Assembly (NCBI GenBank): GCA_013154235.1
Contig: JAADCV010000082.1
Location: 1 to 48,925, forward strand
Source of the DNA: Thermoproteota archaeon
GTDB taxonomy: Archaea; Thermoproteota; Thermoprotei_A; Sulfolobales; Ignisphaeraceae
DNA length: 48,925 nucleotides
Reading direction: 5' to 3'
Shown here: one piece after another, positions 1 through 8,856 of the stretch
How positions within the stretch are numbered: the stretch's first letter is position 1
Layout of the letters: every line of letters starts with the position of its first letter
Position numbers and translations under genes: made by a program
Notes under the pieces: generated by a model
The model's input: the letters and a program-made list of their open reading frames with translations, nothing else
Told to the model about the DNA's origin: nothing
The model's database searches: none

Positions 1-140
1 AGGTACCTAGCGAAGAGCCTAACACCATCACCAACAACACACGCCTTAACGCCGCAACCCTCGAGAAAACCCTTGAGGAACCTAGCAACGCTAGACTTAC
101 CAACACCAGGTCCACCCTCCAAAACAACAGCTATAGACAA
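1..140 (-). CDS. P-loop NTPase or kinase, N-terminal fragment cut by window edge
   Basis: Reading the minus strand from a TTG at 140 gives about 46 residues running off the window start. They open with a hydrophobic beta-strand and a Walker A loop, GGPGVGKSS, followed by a helix (VARFLKGFLEG). A glycine-rich loop this close to the N-terminus is typical of small nucleotide kinases such as dTMP kinase-like proteins, but the fragment is too short to choose a family. The frame stays open upstream of the TTG to a TGA at 177-179, with no ATG or GTG, so TTG is the most likely start. It is divergent from the HEPN/MNT pair. The P-loop call is firm; the product is unknown. Confidence 0.55.
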   Translation of the reverse strand, partial: MSIAVVLEGGPGVGKSSVARFLKGFLEGCGVKACVVGDGVRLFARY

Positions 141-231
141 TGCTCTACACCGAGAGTAACAGCGACACGACTCGAATCATAAGCACTTAGCTAGAGAAGA
201 CACTATCGCTAGTAGAGGCTGGGTAGAGCTC

Positions 232-628
232 GTGAGAGAGGAAGCGCGCCGACTATGGATACAGGCTCTAGAGGATCTAAAGACGTCGGAGATACTGCTG
301 GAGAGCAAGCGCTACCACGCATCTGTATTCTTTGCTGAGCAAGCAGCCGAGAGAGCGCTAGAGGCTCTCTACATCCATCTGAAGAACGATCTTCCCCCCA
401 AGAACGCGCAATCTCTTAGAGCTCCTAAAGGCTCTCGGAGTGGAGCGCGAGGATCTAATTGATGCAGCAATGGATCTCACTCCAGAGTACGTAACTACTC
501 GATATCCAGACGCAGCCAATGGGGTTCCAGCGCATCTATACAACGAGAGAATGGCTAGAGAGCACCTAGAGAAGGCTAAGCTCATAGTCAGCTACTGCAA
601 GAGGTTCCTAGAGCATGAAGGAGGTTAG
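232..628 (+). pseudogene. HEPN-domain protein of a HEPN/MNT pair, frameshifted
   Basis: Two overlapping ORFs in different frames, 232-462 and 440-628, together make one HEPN-type helical protein of about 130 residues. The first begins MREEARRLWIQALEDL and contains the helix YHASVFFAEQAAERALEALY typical of the family. The second ends KAKLIVSYCKRFLEHEGG. If one C is removed from the run of six C at 394-399, the reading continues LPPRTRNLLELLKALGVERED, which resembles the family's central segment. The adjacent MNT nucleotidyltransferase overlaps the 3' end, as in HEPN/MNT toxin-antitoxin operons, where HEPN acts as the RNase toxin. As sequenced, a full-length protein needs frameshifting or a sequence correction. 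Confidence 0.7.
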
Positions 629-938
629 CGAGGAGATTAAGAGGATAGCTAGCGCCATAAGGAAGCGCCTACCGGACGCAAAGATACTGCTCTTCGGATC
701 GAGAGCTCGCGGAGACTACCTAAGGTCTTCGGACATAGACCTCATAATCGTCTCCAGCAGGTTCAGAGGCATACACTTCACAGACAGAGCGTCTCTCATA
801 CTCAAAATACTTTGGGAAAGCGATACACTTCCTCGCACAGGAATAGACCTACTATGCTATACGCCAGAAGAGTTCGAGAAGAAGAGCAAGGAGATAAGCA
901 TTGTTAGAGAAGCGCTCAAACACGGAATAGAGCTCTAG
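615..938 (+). CDS. MNT-family nucleotidyltransferase (antitoxin of HEPN/MNT pair)
   Basis: This is a 107-residue minimal nucleotidyltransferase. The signature is clear: GSRARGD at about residues 28-34 followed by SSDIDLII, giving the GS...D.D metal- and nucleotide-binding arrangement of the Pol-beta fold. The length suits stand-alone MNT domains. ATG 615 lies 14 bases inside the end of the HEPN frame, so the two genes are translationally linked. In known pairs MNT neutralises HEPN by binding it or adding AMP residues near its active site; that role is inferred from the family. Because the HEPN partner is frameshifted here, the MNT may be an orphan unless the frameshift is an error. Confidence 0.85.
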   Translation: MKEVSEEIKRIASAIRKRLPDAKILLFGSRARGDYLRSSDIDLIIVSSRFRGIHFTDRASLILKILWESDTLPRTGIDLLCYTPEEFEKKSKEISIVREALKHGIEL

Positions 939-1341
939 AGACTACATTCAAGTACTGCAGACAAAGCTGTAGAAGATGCTCAATAAGGACTAGCTAGCAT
1001 AGCGCCGTAATACGTAAATAAACCTCTACGCTTCTCTAAACGAGATCATCATCCTTGCCGAACTCAACGGAAGTGACAAGCTAGCGCTCTTTAAAGTGGT
1101 GTTTAACGCTGTAGAGCCGAGCACTAGAGGCCTCTATTTCGATCTAGTCCAATGAGTTCGAAACCACTATGTGCAATGGCTAACGGGGTCTCTAAGCTGT
1201 TTATACTTTCAACTACGTTAATTGAGTTACTCGATATTACGATAAGTACGTTGAGATCATCGCTACAACGTTACTGTAAGGAGTGACTTCAAATGAGTAG
1301 AGATAGATTGGAGACCTTTAGGGGACTTCTAATAACTGATC
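939..1341. other. Intergenic stretch with one relic-like open frame
   Basis: No ATG/GTG/TTG-started gene of convincing length is present in these 403 bases. On the plus strand, 1018-1155 reads as about 45 codons without a stop (NLYASLNEIIILAELN...RGLYFDLVQ, then TGA) and has protein-like composition, but it is preceded directly by a stop codon and has no normal start. It is best read as a decayed gene fragment of unknown origin. No repeat, tRNA or clear promoter was seen. Confidence 0.3.
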
Positions 1342-1809
1342 CTACTGCTCTTTGTACTGCTTAATGAAATCCTCTTCGAGGATCACAGTCGTAATATCCT
1401 CACCTACCTCCCTTAGAAACTCTGCTAGCTTCTCGTCTCTCGTTAGAAAGCTTAGTCTTCGTGTTTTTGACGTTGTGTACAGAAGGAGATCTATGAGGTC
1501 TTTGAATCCTTTTCTACGCAGCTCTAGCGCCTTCAAGTAGCCCCTGATCGTCGGGTGCGTAACTCTAAACGCTTCTCTAATTGACTTTAACCCTAGTTCA
1601 ACTCTCTTTCTATCGAAGTTCATTCTCGATAACTTACCAAGGATCTCAAGTATGTTGAATGGCGTGTAGAAGATCTCGATATTCCCTAACCTGTGTAGTT
1701 CGCTAAGTACTCTCAGAGGCTTTTCAATGCCTTCTACATCAATTCCTACGATTGGTAGCAGGTAGGTCGTATCTAGCAAAACCCTTAGCTTACTCCCCGA
1801 AGAGCTCAC
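1342..1809 (-). CDS. vapC: PIN-domain RNase toxin, VapC-like
   Basis: The 155-residue protein has the layout of a PIN-domain endoribonuclease. The N-terminal strand LRVLLDTTYLLP carries the first acidic residue (D13). The C-terminal half has FKDLIDLLLYTTSKTRRLSFLTRDEKLAEFL, where relatives carry the remaining metal-binding acidic residues and the final strand-helix. VapC toxins cleave RNA, often initiator tRNA or rRNA, when released from their antitoxin; the target here is unknown. The GTG start at 1809 overlaps the end of the upstream AbrB-type gene by 20 bases, the usual antitoxin-first order. The middle is helical and somewhat longer than in minimal PIN toxins, so a non-toxin PIN nuclease is possible. 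Confidence 0.8.
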   Translation of the reverse strand: MSSSGSKLRVLLDTTYLLPIVGIDVEGIEKPLRVLSELHRLGNIEIFYTPFNILEILGKLSRMNFDRKRVELGLKSIREAFRVTHPTIRGYLKALELRRKGFKDLIDLLLYTTSKTRRLSFLTRDEKLAEFLREVGEDITTVILEEDFIKQYKEQ

Positions 1810-2038
1810 GCTGCATCTCCTCAGACTCCCTCTCGAACTCCTCGAACCTCACCTTAGCGAACTTTGGGTACTTCAGCGCGAGCTCGAAGGGATCTGGCAC
1901 GACCTCAATAACGATCCTGCTGCCCTTAACCCTAAGCTTAACGACACTACCCTCTTTCAAACCAACGGCTTCAGCAATTGCCTTAGGTATGTAAAGCATG
2001 TTCTTCTTACTAACTCGGGTCTTAATGACTAGACCCAC
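1790..2038 (-). CDS. vapB: AbrB/SpoVT-type antitoxin, VapB-like
   Basis: This 82-residue protein carries a swapped-hairpin AbrB DNA-binding domain in its first ~45 residues: TRVSKKNMLYIPKAIAEAVGL followed by GSVVKLRVKGSRIVIEVV. An acidic helical tail follows (VRFEEFERESEEMQRELFGE), the part that normally wraps the PIN toxin. The start is a GTG at 2038. A TATA-like stretch lies about 25-35 bases upstream on the minus strand, so this gene probably leads a two-gene transcript with the PIN gene. As in other VapBC pairs, the complex is expected to repress its own promoter; this is inference from the family. Confidence 0.85.
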   Translation of the reverse strand: MGLVIKTRVSKKNMLYIPKAIAEAVGLKEGSVVKLRVKGSRIVIEVVPDPFELALKYPKFAKVRFEEFERESEEMQRELFGE

Positions 2039-2158
2039 TAGCCTCGCCCCAGACCAGAAAAATGGTTTTAGACGCTAAAAACAGTCCTAGACAATGAGAA
2101 CGGGAGGCGGGTCTCTTTCTGTGGCGCTAGGCGGAGTGCAGGGTGTTAGAGCTACGTT

Positions 2159-2669
2159 TTGCTGATTAGGGTGGTGAGGTGTTTTGTTGTTGGGTTAGTG
2201 GTGTTGGTTAGGTTTGTTGATCGTATTGAGGAACGCAATGCCTTGAGTCGTTGGGTGTTTTGTTCTGAGGTTTGTCCTCTATACCTACATACCTATGGTA
2301 CTGGGAGTTGTGATGAGACTAAGTTGGTTAATAAAAGAACTTGTTGTCCGCGTTAAGAAGCTTCTCAGCGGTGATGCTATCGTTATCTATATCAATATTC
2401 TCGTTTTGGATATCGGTAAAGCTATCGGCTTGTACCCATCGATATCAAGGGATTCTGCTAGGTTCGTTCTAGATGCTATCCCTAGTTACTTAGCTAGCCT
2501 AGACCTCGTGTCTAGACATAGATACGTCGGGGTAAGGCTTCTAAGGAGTATGAATAGGGATAGCTTCTAAGAACTATTCCATGAACTAGGTTCCTCACCA
2601 AGCATAGACTTTGAAACCATATGGAAACTACTCAGAAGTAATCTTGTGAAGCTAGCAACGAGGTTCTAG
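2159..2669 (+). pseudogene. Decayed archaeal AAA ATPase remnant
   Basis: Frame 2159-2356 contains VRFVDRIEERNALSRW, very like the F(V/I)xRxxELxxL opening of archaeal ATPases. It then has YLHTYGTGSCDETKLVNK where the family has a Walker A loop of the type YGxxxxGKTxL, so the loop is corrupted. The matching continuation lies in another frame (2295-2570): KELVVRVKKLLSGDAIVIYINIL and onward. That frame meets an in-frame TAA at 2568-2570 but stays open beyond it (ELFHELGSSPSIDFETIWKLLRSN...) to TAG at 2667-2669. One frameshift, one nonsense codon and a broken P-loop together indicate a dead gene. Only the N-terminal ~170 codons remain; an intact archaeal ATPase lies at the other end of the window. 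Confidence 0.5.
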
Positions 2670-2948
2670 TGAAGCATCGATGAAATGATCTAATCATACG
2701 CATATCAGAATGATTAAAATAATGTAGGAAACTGCAAATAGAAAAACACCCTTAGTAAACTCCTAGAATTAGCCAAAACATAGCGAGAAAGAGAAAGCAG
2801 GTGAGAGAATAAACGAAGACATAGACTACCTAATTGACAAAATCTGTTAACGTACAGGAAATAGTCGCTACTAACGTAAAATCTTTACATATCGAAGCCT
2901 AAACTCGGAATAGGGAAGAGATATGCATGGTGGGTACCATTGTATAGG

Positions 2949-4016
2949 TTAATTACTCCGAAAGTAGTAGCGCTGACGATTTAGCTCTTGATTAATGAAT
3001 TCAAGACTTAGCTTAGCTAGGCCGTAGCCCCTACTAGTTGCTCCACCTATCAAGATATCGAGATTCTCTAAGTACTTCATCAATGCTTCGAAGAGTTTCT
3101 GAGCGCAATCCAAGGCCTTGCTATACTCGCTGCTAAGCACTGAATCACTATCTTCAGCTTCTGGAGGAGCCGGTGGTAATAACAAGTATGCTAGCCCTTC
3201 TAGAATCGTGCCAGGCTCCATACATTCAATGCTATACAGCTTACCTTCAGCCCTAATACCTCTACTGCGCTCTATGGCTACATGATATCTCCTAGCTAGT
3301 TCGACTCTAAGTCCTGCAGGAAGCAATGCTGTGAATCTTAACGCACTACCACGGAATGGACTTCCGAACAATATGCATATAGGGCATAATGTTGAGGCCC
3401 AGATCTCGAAGAGTTTATCAGCTCCAGCTTCGAGCCCCTGAAGCATGATCGCCAATCTCTCGCTAGGTTTCGCTTTTAGGCTCCTCAAGTATTCCTGAAA
3501 TGCTTTCTTCAAGCTCTCGTCTTTAGGTATCGCAATCCTTAGTCCCTTATCGACCCCTAGCGGAATCCTATCCATAACCCCATTGCGTTCGAGCTCTTCA
3601 AGAGTTTGTATTTCAAAGCCTAGTGTAGCTACATCTCTCATATCGCTGTGCACGGTGTTAATTACGAGTAAATTACTCCTACGCCTAGCGTCTTCCTCAA
3701 AGGGAGTGGGCTGGTGATGGAGTATCGCGAGCTTCTCCGGAATGCTACTACCTGTAAACAAACGCTTTGCGATTTTCTCAGCTATCGACCTTAGGACTCC
3801 CTTGATACTGGTTGGGGGTACTAAAGGCATTAACTTACAGTGCACACTAGCGATAGAGCCCTTACCTAGTTTCACTCGCTCTATAATCATGTCTTTGACG
3901 TGCTCAATGACGTTACCTACCCTTCCTCCCCCGATCAATGTGTAGGCCTTGAGCTCTAAGCGAACCCTAAGAGCGGTCATGAAGCTTGGAGCCCGTGATA
4001 AGCTCAAGGCTTTCAC
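2949..4016 (-). CDS. Type III CRISPR RAMP protein (Cas7-like), last gene of cassette
   Basis: The 355-residue protein has RAMP (RRM-fold) hallmarks. The glycine loop GGGRVGN follows the first strand; PPTSIKGVLRSIAEKI near residue 70 matches the conserved (I)PGSSxKGxLR motif in degraded form; CPICILFGSPFRGSALRF around residue 210 matches the C..C.LFG...RGS..RF element of Csm3/Cmr-type Cas7; GGATSRGYGLAKL near the C-terminus is the last glycine-rich loop. About 60 extra residues (HHQPTPFEEDARRRSNLL...) sit between the first two motifs. It overlaps the preceding Csx10-like gene by four bases (4013-4016), so it belongs to the same transcript. It probably lines the crRNA backbone or caps the effector; which position is not clear from sequence. 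Confidence 0.8.
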   Translation of the reverse strand: MKALSLSRAPSFMTALRVRLELKAYTLIGGGRVGNVIEHVKDMIIERVKLGKGSIASVHCKLMPLVPPTSIKGVLRSIAEKIAKRLFTGSSIPEKLAILHHQPTPFEEDARRRSNLLVINTVHSDMRDVATLGFEIQTLEELERNGVMDRIPLGVDKGLRIAIPKDESLKKAFQEYLRSLKAKPSERLAIMLQGLEAGADKLFEIWASTLCPICILFGSPFRGSALRFTALLPAGLRVELARRYHVAIERSRGIRAEGKLYSIECMEPGTILEGLAYLLLPPAPPEAEDSDSVLSSEYSKALDCAQKLFEALMKYLENLDILIGGATSRGYGLAKLSLEFINQELNRQRYYFRSN

Positions 4017-5107
4017 CTGAGATCCTTCGTGAGTTGCGGAAGAATTCTCCGGGTCTCCACTAGACTTGGGGGTAGGAGTTCACGTGAATGGATTCTCTCT
4101 GCTTGACCCCATGGAGGCTCTAAGCCTCTAGCCCTAGCCTTCTCTACACTTCCATGCACCCATACTACGACTCCAGGTCTTAACGCTATCACAGAGGCTC
4201 GAGGTTTATCTCTATGCTGAGACCAGCTAGCTAAGACCGTGAATCCCTTATCGCTAGGCGTGAACGCCATTACCTTATTCGATGCTGGTAAGGGTGACCA
4301 AAGCACGAACCACCGTGAATCGCCTTCCTTCAACTCGATTACATTAAAGACTATCCTAGCTCTTCCAAAACCCTTACTACATCCCTTCCCGATACAAATC
4401 TCTAAGGGGTTACGACATAACTTATTAGCTAGCTCATCCGGTATCTCAGCTATACCCCACCACATGTTTCCAGGCGATAGAGCTTCGTAACTGAATAGCA
4501 TGCCTTCTTCAGCACGCCTAGCTAGGGGATTTATCGCTACTGAAGTCCTAACCTCGATCCCTAACTCTGAAACCACATCGATTTCGTCCATAGCTAATAC
4601 GTCTAGATCGCTGAGTCGCGCAGTTCTCAGGGGTACGACGGGTACGGATATCACGGGCTTTACGAGTCCAGCGTAAGCAATACCCTCGCTTATTAGGTAC
4701 TCGTTTAACGCATCCAGGTACTGCTTGAATGCCTCTGCGTATTTATCGGGATCTAGATTCGTAAGACCCTTGACGAAGCACAGCACCGATCCCTCGATTC
4801 TTAGGTTCTTGAGCACCCTACGAACCTTAAGCTTTACGCAAAAGGCGGGTGCTGGCATACTTGGGTATAGGTGACCACCTTCTGCTACACGGATAGGATA
4901 GGCATCGCCTATGACGAATTCGCCTCTTGCAGCACGAATATGGAGTTCGCTAAGACTCAAGTTGAACTCCTTAGCTAGAACTCTCGCTAAAGCTCCGGCT
5001 ATGCTGGATCCGGGTATACGCTCCATTACAGGTCTAGGCCCGGTCTTCGTGTATGTTGACGCTACTAAGAGGGGAGATTCTACCTTGAGTACGTAAGCTA
5101 ATTCCAC
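4013..5107 (-). CDS. csx10: Csx10-like RAMP (Cas5 role) of type III effector
   Basis: This is a 364-residue RAMP. MERIPGSSIAGALARVL at about residue 28 is the RAMP glycine motif, and the following FVIGDAYPI resembles the (S/G)DAYP element seen in Csx10 proteins of type III-D systems. GKGCSKGFGRARIVFNV near residue 240 is the C-terminal glycine loop. The ~100-residue tail after this is predicted alpha/beta. In III-D complexes Csx10 takes the Cas5/Csm4 position, holding the crRNA 5' tag beside Cas10. The gene lies three bases after the 256-residue RAMP and overlaps the next by four bases. Csm4 is the main alternative; the DAYP element favours Csx10. Confidence 0.7.
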   Translation of the reverse strand: MELAYVLKVESPLLVASTYTKTGPRPVMERIPGSSIAGALARVLAKEFNLSLSELHIRAARGEFVIGDAYPIRVAEGGHLYPSMPAPAFCVKLKVRRVLKNLRIEGSVLCFVKGLTNLDPDKYAEAFKQYLDALNEYLISEGIAYAGLVKPVISVPVVPLRTARLSDLDVLAMDEIDVVSELGIEVRTSVAINPLARRAEEGMLFSYEALSPGNMWWGIAEIPDELANKLCRNPLEICIGKGCSKGFGRARIVFNVIELKEGDSRWFVLWSPLPASNKVMAFTPSDKGFTVLASWSQHRDKPRASVIALRPGVVVWVHGSVEKARARGLEPPWGQAERIHSRELLPPSLVETRRILPQLTKDLR

Positions 5108-5110
5108 TAG

Positions 5111-5881
5111 CTACCACCTCCATACGCGAGGTGCAGAAAGCTCTTTAAGCAAGTCGAGCTCAGGTTCGGGAGGAAGGTGTAGTTCGCGGTAAAGCTTCAC
5201 GGTTAGCTCAACCTCACTAACGCTTCCATAAGCTTGCGTTAAGGCTTTTCGAAGATCGTTCTCATCTTTAACCTCAAGTTTTTTCTTGCCAATGTCTCTA
5301 AACTCCAAGCTCTCGAGGTACGCTCTCACGATACCTCCTCTTCCCATGCCCACGTACTCGAGTATATACATTGACGATAAGACGAGCGTTAAGTCCACGG
5401 GTCTCTCCATCTCGAGCTCAAGCATGCCTCTAAATAGTGTGCCGGCCGGGACGTAGTCCATTACGTAGAGCGCTCCCTCCTTAGCCCTACCGGTGTAATC
5501 GTCTATCTCGATATGCGTTAGCCTAAGCATAGTTGTTGGGATCCCATCTACAAGCACGAAGTCTGTAACCGAAAGCATACCTCTATGTCCGGGGTAACCC
5601 CAGATCCTACATACATCACATGGCATTCCCATCTTGCTATGTCTATCAACTATCTCGGTAGGCTCTTTAGCCCAGCAACACGTAGCTCCCACAAGCTTAG
5701 CTACATAACATGCAGCAGTTCTAAGTACGCCCTTAACAGTTGATCCAGGAACATACGGCACATAGTTTCTATATGTACGTCTAACTACTATCGTTTCCTC
5801 ATAGCCGAACCGCCCTTCATCGCCACCTACATGAAGGGGGCTTAGGGCTAAGAGGTAGATCCCCATCCTAGCCGTAACCAT
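5111..5881 (-). CDS. Cas7-like RAMP (Csm3 type) of type III effector
   Basis: A 256-residue RAMP with the canonical order: LSPLHVGGDEGR near the N-terminus, YVPGSTVKGVLRTAACYVAKL at about residue 45, CDVCRIWGYPGHRGMLSVTDF around residue 95 (the C..C.(L/W)G...S...F element), HIEIDDYTGRAKEGALYVMDYVPAGT around 130-155 (the Csm3-type ID..TG...G.L...E.V..G block), and GMGRGGIVRAYLE as the last glycine loop. This full set fits a backbone Cas7. In Csm3 an aspartate in the first loop cleaves target RNA; here GGDEGR offers acidic candidates but the alignment is uncertain. It follows Cas10 with a two-base gap. Confidence 0.85.
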   Translation of the reverse strand: MVTARMGIYLLALSPLHVGGDEGRFGYEETIVVRRTYRNYVPYVPGSTVKGVLRTAACYVAKLVGATCCWAKEPTEIVDRHSKMGMPCDVCRIWGYPGHRGMLSVTDFVLVDGIPTTMLRLTHIEIDDYTGRAKEGALYVMDYVPAGTLFRGMLELEMERPVDLTLVLSSMYILEYVGMGRGGIVRAYLESLEFRDIGKKKLEVKDENDLRKALTQAYGSVSEVELTVKLYRELHLPPEPELDLLKELSAPRVWRW

Positions 5882-5883
5882 AG

Positions 5884-8856
5884 CTATCCACCCATGAGCT
5901 TCGAGACCGTGTATAGTTCCAAAAGTAGCCTAGGTACGAGCTTGATGTCATTAGCTGATACCTCAATTACTAGCCTGTAGAGCGGATGCCTACCACCATC
6001 TTCCTCGGCTAAGATGAAGGGTAACGCGTATATCGATGGATATATCGTGAGTATTCTATTCAATTCCTTCATATTCTCTAACGCCTTCGTGCTAGAGAGA
6101 CTATTCCTAAGGATATTCGCGAGAAGTTTCTCGAGTTCCTCATCCCTACTAAGAGTCAATGGGAACTCCTGTGGAGATACCTCGAGGCTCATTAATGCTG
6201 CTGCAATGTGTAACAGACATTTCCACTGACGACTGAAAAGCGGTAGGGGCCCTAGCCTTTCTTCGCGTAATTTTCTAATGGCCTTTGTCCAAGTTAGAGC
6301 TCTTCTTGAATAATCGTAGCATAGAGATGCTACGCTCTCGAGTGGACGTACGCTTAGGAGTGAGGTTAGGACTAGCTCTCTAGCATTGGATTTCGCTTCC
6401 TCTAGCAACTTATCAGCTGCTTCATAGAGCCACCAGATCGGTTGATGCCTAGGACCAGCAGCTATACCTACGGATAGACTCGCTAGGAATCCTAGTTCGG
6501 CCGCAAAAGTGTAAGAGAGAAGCATTGCGAAGGGTAGTGCTAGCCCTGCCGGTAGTATTGCTGCAACGTCATCACCACCAGCATATAATAGACTTAGCGT
6601 TAATGTTGAGGCCGCTGCCACGGCTTCTCGTTCGTTTGCTCCGCGTCTAAGCATGGTGTTGAGAATTTCCAAGACTGTCTGTAGTCCACGCCGTAGAGCT
6701 AGATCTACGCGAACGCTCTTCTCGTAATAAGTCGAAGGTGTGATAGAGGCAGACATGAGTACCGACGTTAAGTTCCCATCGGCTTTGAGGAACGCTATGG
6801 AGTCTCGGTATGGTAGTGCTAAAAGCCTTAAGGGGTCCTTGAGGTAGGACCTAAGCCTATCTATAAGCTTGGGATCCACGCTTTCAAGCAAGTGCTCAAG
6901 CCTCCGAAGGCGGTGGTTGTAACCCATGAGTTCAGAAGCCTTATATCTGATGAAGCATGTTAAGCACACTGCATCACTACCTAGACGTAGCTGAGCGGGT
7001 CTCACGTAGCAATATGCGCATGGCTTCGTAAAGCGCTGTAAACCCGCATTCAATCTAAGACCGTTAACTTTCTTCACGCTAATGCGCTCAGCATCGATAG
7101 CGCTATAGGCTCGCGATATAGCGAACGCGTATCCGAATGGTGCATCTAGATCAATATCCGATAACCCGATCCTTATATGTACTCCCGGCAGTACAAGTCC
7201 AAGTAGACCCTCGAGGGCACGCCTTCTAACCCTATCCCCACACGACGAATCAGCATCCGGTCTCACGATAGCGTGAAGGGTACCCCCACCAGCAAAGACT
7301 ATGGATTCGATCGGTGCTCCAAGCACTTCATCTATCGTTAGCGGTATCGCGACATAGGTAAGGTAATCAATTGCTAGACTAATCCCTGCTAATACCCTAA
7401 GCTTTAGGGTTTCTCGAATCGACGTCTGAATACCACCGATATCGACTACTAGGAGCTTAACCCTAGCGGATCCATCACTACTTCGACTGTTAGTTCCTAG
7501 CATCTGTGGGCTAAGCTTGTATAATGCCTTGGCTAAAGCCCTAGATACCTGAGTGAGAAGGTCTTGACGTTGAGCCCATAAGTTTTTCCATAAGCTCCAT
7601 AGGACTTGTCTCTTACCGCGTTCTATTCTACCCCTATACGCTATATCTAAGGCTTGAGGCCCCTCCTTTATCGCTATCCCAATCTTCCTAAGTTCCTCTA
7701 TTATCGCTTGAGCGAGCTCCTTGATCGAGCTAGTTAATTCTAGTTCTTCGAGAATTCGACAAAGAGCTTTGTCTCTCTTACCCGTAGCGCAGTCGTAAGC
7801 ATGCATTACTAAGTCTACAAGCCTATCTACGCTAGCCGAATACCTATCGCCATTGATTACGGCATTACATACAATTCTAGCGTTTCCGTCTAACGCTGAG
7901 CTGAGAGCATCGATGCACTCAAGTTCATTATGATGAGTCTCAATGAGCTTGAATACGATCTCTAAATACCTAGTTATACCTTCTAGCTCTAAGCTAGCAA
8001 GAGGCTCTAGGATTCGCTTTGCATAATTGACGGACTCTTCTACGTGATGCTCATAATCAAATGGCTTACCAACATCATGTAAAAGTGCAGCGAGTCTAAC
8101 GATGGGTCTTAACTCATCATTGCTTCCCATGAAAGCTGAGGCTATCGCTGAAGATAGTAGTAAGTGTAGATTTAGGCTAGAAACGTTTAATCCCGGTCTT
8201 GTATCCGCCGGTATTGTATAGAGGATGTATTCAAGTAGTTGCTGAAGGCTCTTGGCTCCAATTCTTACGCCTGCAAGCTCGCTAATTATCGCGCCAAGCT
8301 CGCTTAGAGCCTTAGTTATTACTTCATCACTTGAACCACAAAGTCTCTCTGCATTGGGTTTAGCATGCATTATCCATTCGTATGCTTGGTGATATATCGT
8401 CAAGCGGTCTTTCTTCTCTACGAAATCCCTACATACTAACCTAAGTAATTTGTAGGCTATAACTCCAATATGAGGCGCGAGAATGTTGGTATGTCTAGCT
8501 CCATAACCATAGAGAGGCCACTTCAATGCATATGCTATAATGTCTGCTGTAGCATCTAGTACAGCGAGGATCTCACTTCTATCCTTACCCATCTTGTTAT
8601 TGCTGATGAGAACCCTCACAGCGCTAGCAAGGTGCTCTAGGAGCCCCCTAAGCCTCTCAAGGAATTCGTTCCAAAGCATCTTGGCATGTGCATCGCTTAG
8701 ACCTACAATCCAGCTCGACTGAATGCTAAAAGCATTACCATCAAGTACGAGAGTCCTTTCAGGCTGGCTAACGCTTAAGACTTCCCTAGATAGTTCAAGT
8801 AGTCTCTTTACTCGAACGGGAATAACATTAGCCTTCACGATCACCATGTTCATCAC
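5884..8856 (-). CDS. cas10: Cas10 (Csm1-type), HD nuclease plus cyclic oligoadenylate synthase
   Basis: This is the 990-residue signature protein of type III CRISPR. The HD nuclease motif LAALLHDVGKPFDYEHH is at residues ~255-271, with a further ETHHNE. Palm 1 starts LLVVDIGGIQTSI. A four-cysteine zinc site (CAYC ... CLTC) lies at about 613-635. Palm 2 carries LLYAGGDDVAAILP, with GGDD at ~760-763 intact, so both single-strand DNase and ATP-to-cyclic-oligoadenylate activity are expected. The C-terminal ~200 residues are helical, as in domain D. The HD motif is ~260 residues in, behind an extra helical N-terminal region. It overlaps the 121-residue acidic gene by four bases. Csx1 and the APE2256-family CARF protein in this window are the obvious receptors of its messenger. 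Confidence 0.95.
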   Translation of the reverse strand: MMNMVIVKANVIPVRVKRLLELSREVLSVSQPERTLVLDGNAFSIQSSWIVGLSDAHAKMLWNEFLERLRGLLEHLASAVRVLISNNKMGKDRSEILAVLDATADIIAYALKWPLYGYGARHTNILAPHIGVIAYKLLRLVCRDFVEKKDRLTIYHQAYEWIMHAKPNAERLCGSSDEVITKALSELGAIISELAGVRIGAKSLQQLLEYILYTIPADTRPGLNVSSLNLHLLLSSAIASAFMGSNDELRPIVRLAALLHDVGKPFDYEHHVEESVNYAKRILEPLASLELEGITRYLEIVFKLIETHHNELECIDALSSALDGNARIVCNAVINGDRYSASVDRLVDLVMHAYDCATGKRDKALCRILEELELTSSIKELAQAIIEELRKIGIAIKEGPQALDIAYRGRIERGKRQVLWSLWKNLWAQRQDLLTQVSRALAKALYKLSPQMLGTNSRSSDGSARVKLLVVDIGGIQTSIRETLKLRVLAGISLAIDYLTYVAIPLTIDEVLGAPIESIVFAGGGTLHAIVRPDADSSCGDRVRRRALEGLLGLVLPGVHIRIGLSDIDLDAPFGYAFAISRAYSAIDAERISVKKVNGLRLNAGLQRFTKPCAYCYVRPAQLRLGSDAVCLTCFIRYKASELMGYNHRLRRLEHLLESVDPKLIDRLRSYLKDPLRLLALPYRDSIAFLKADGNLTSVLMSASITPSTYYEKSVRVDLALRRGLQTVLEILNTMLRRGANEREAVAAASTLTLSLLYAGGDDVAAILPAGLALPFAMLLSYTFAAELGFLASLSVGIAAGPRHQPIWWLYEAADKLLEEAKSNARELVLTSLLSVRPLESVASLCYDYSRRALTWTKAIRKLREERLGPLPLFSRQWKCLLHIAAALMSLEVSPQEFPLTLSRDEELEKLLANILRNSLSSTKALENMKELNRILTIYPSIYALPFILAEEDGGRHPLYRLVIEVSANDIKLVPRLLLELYTVSKLMGG

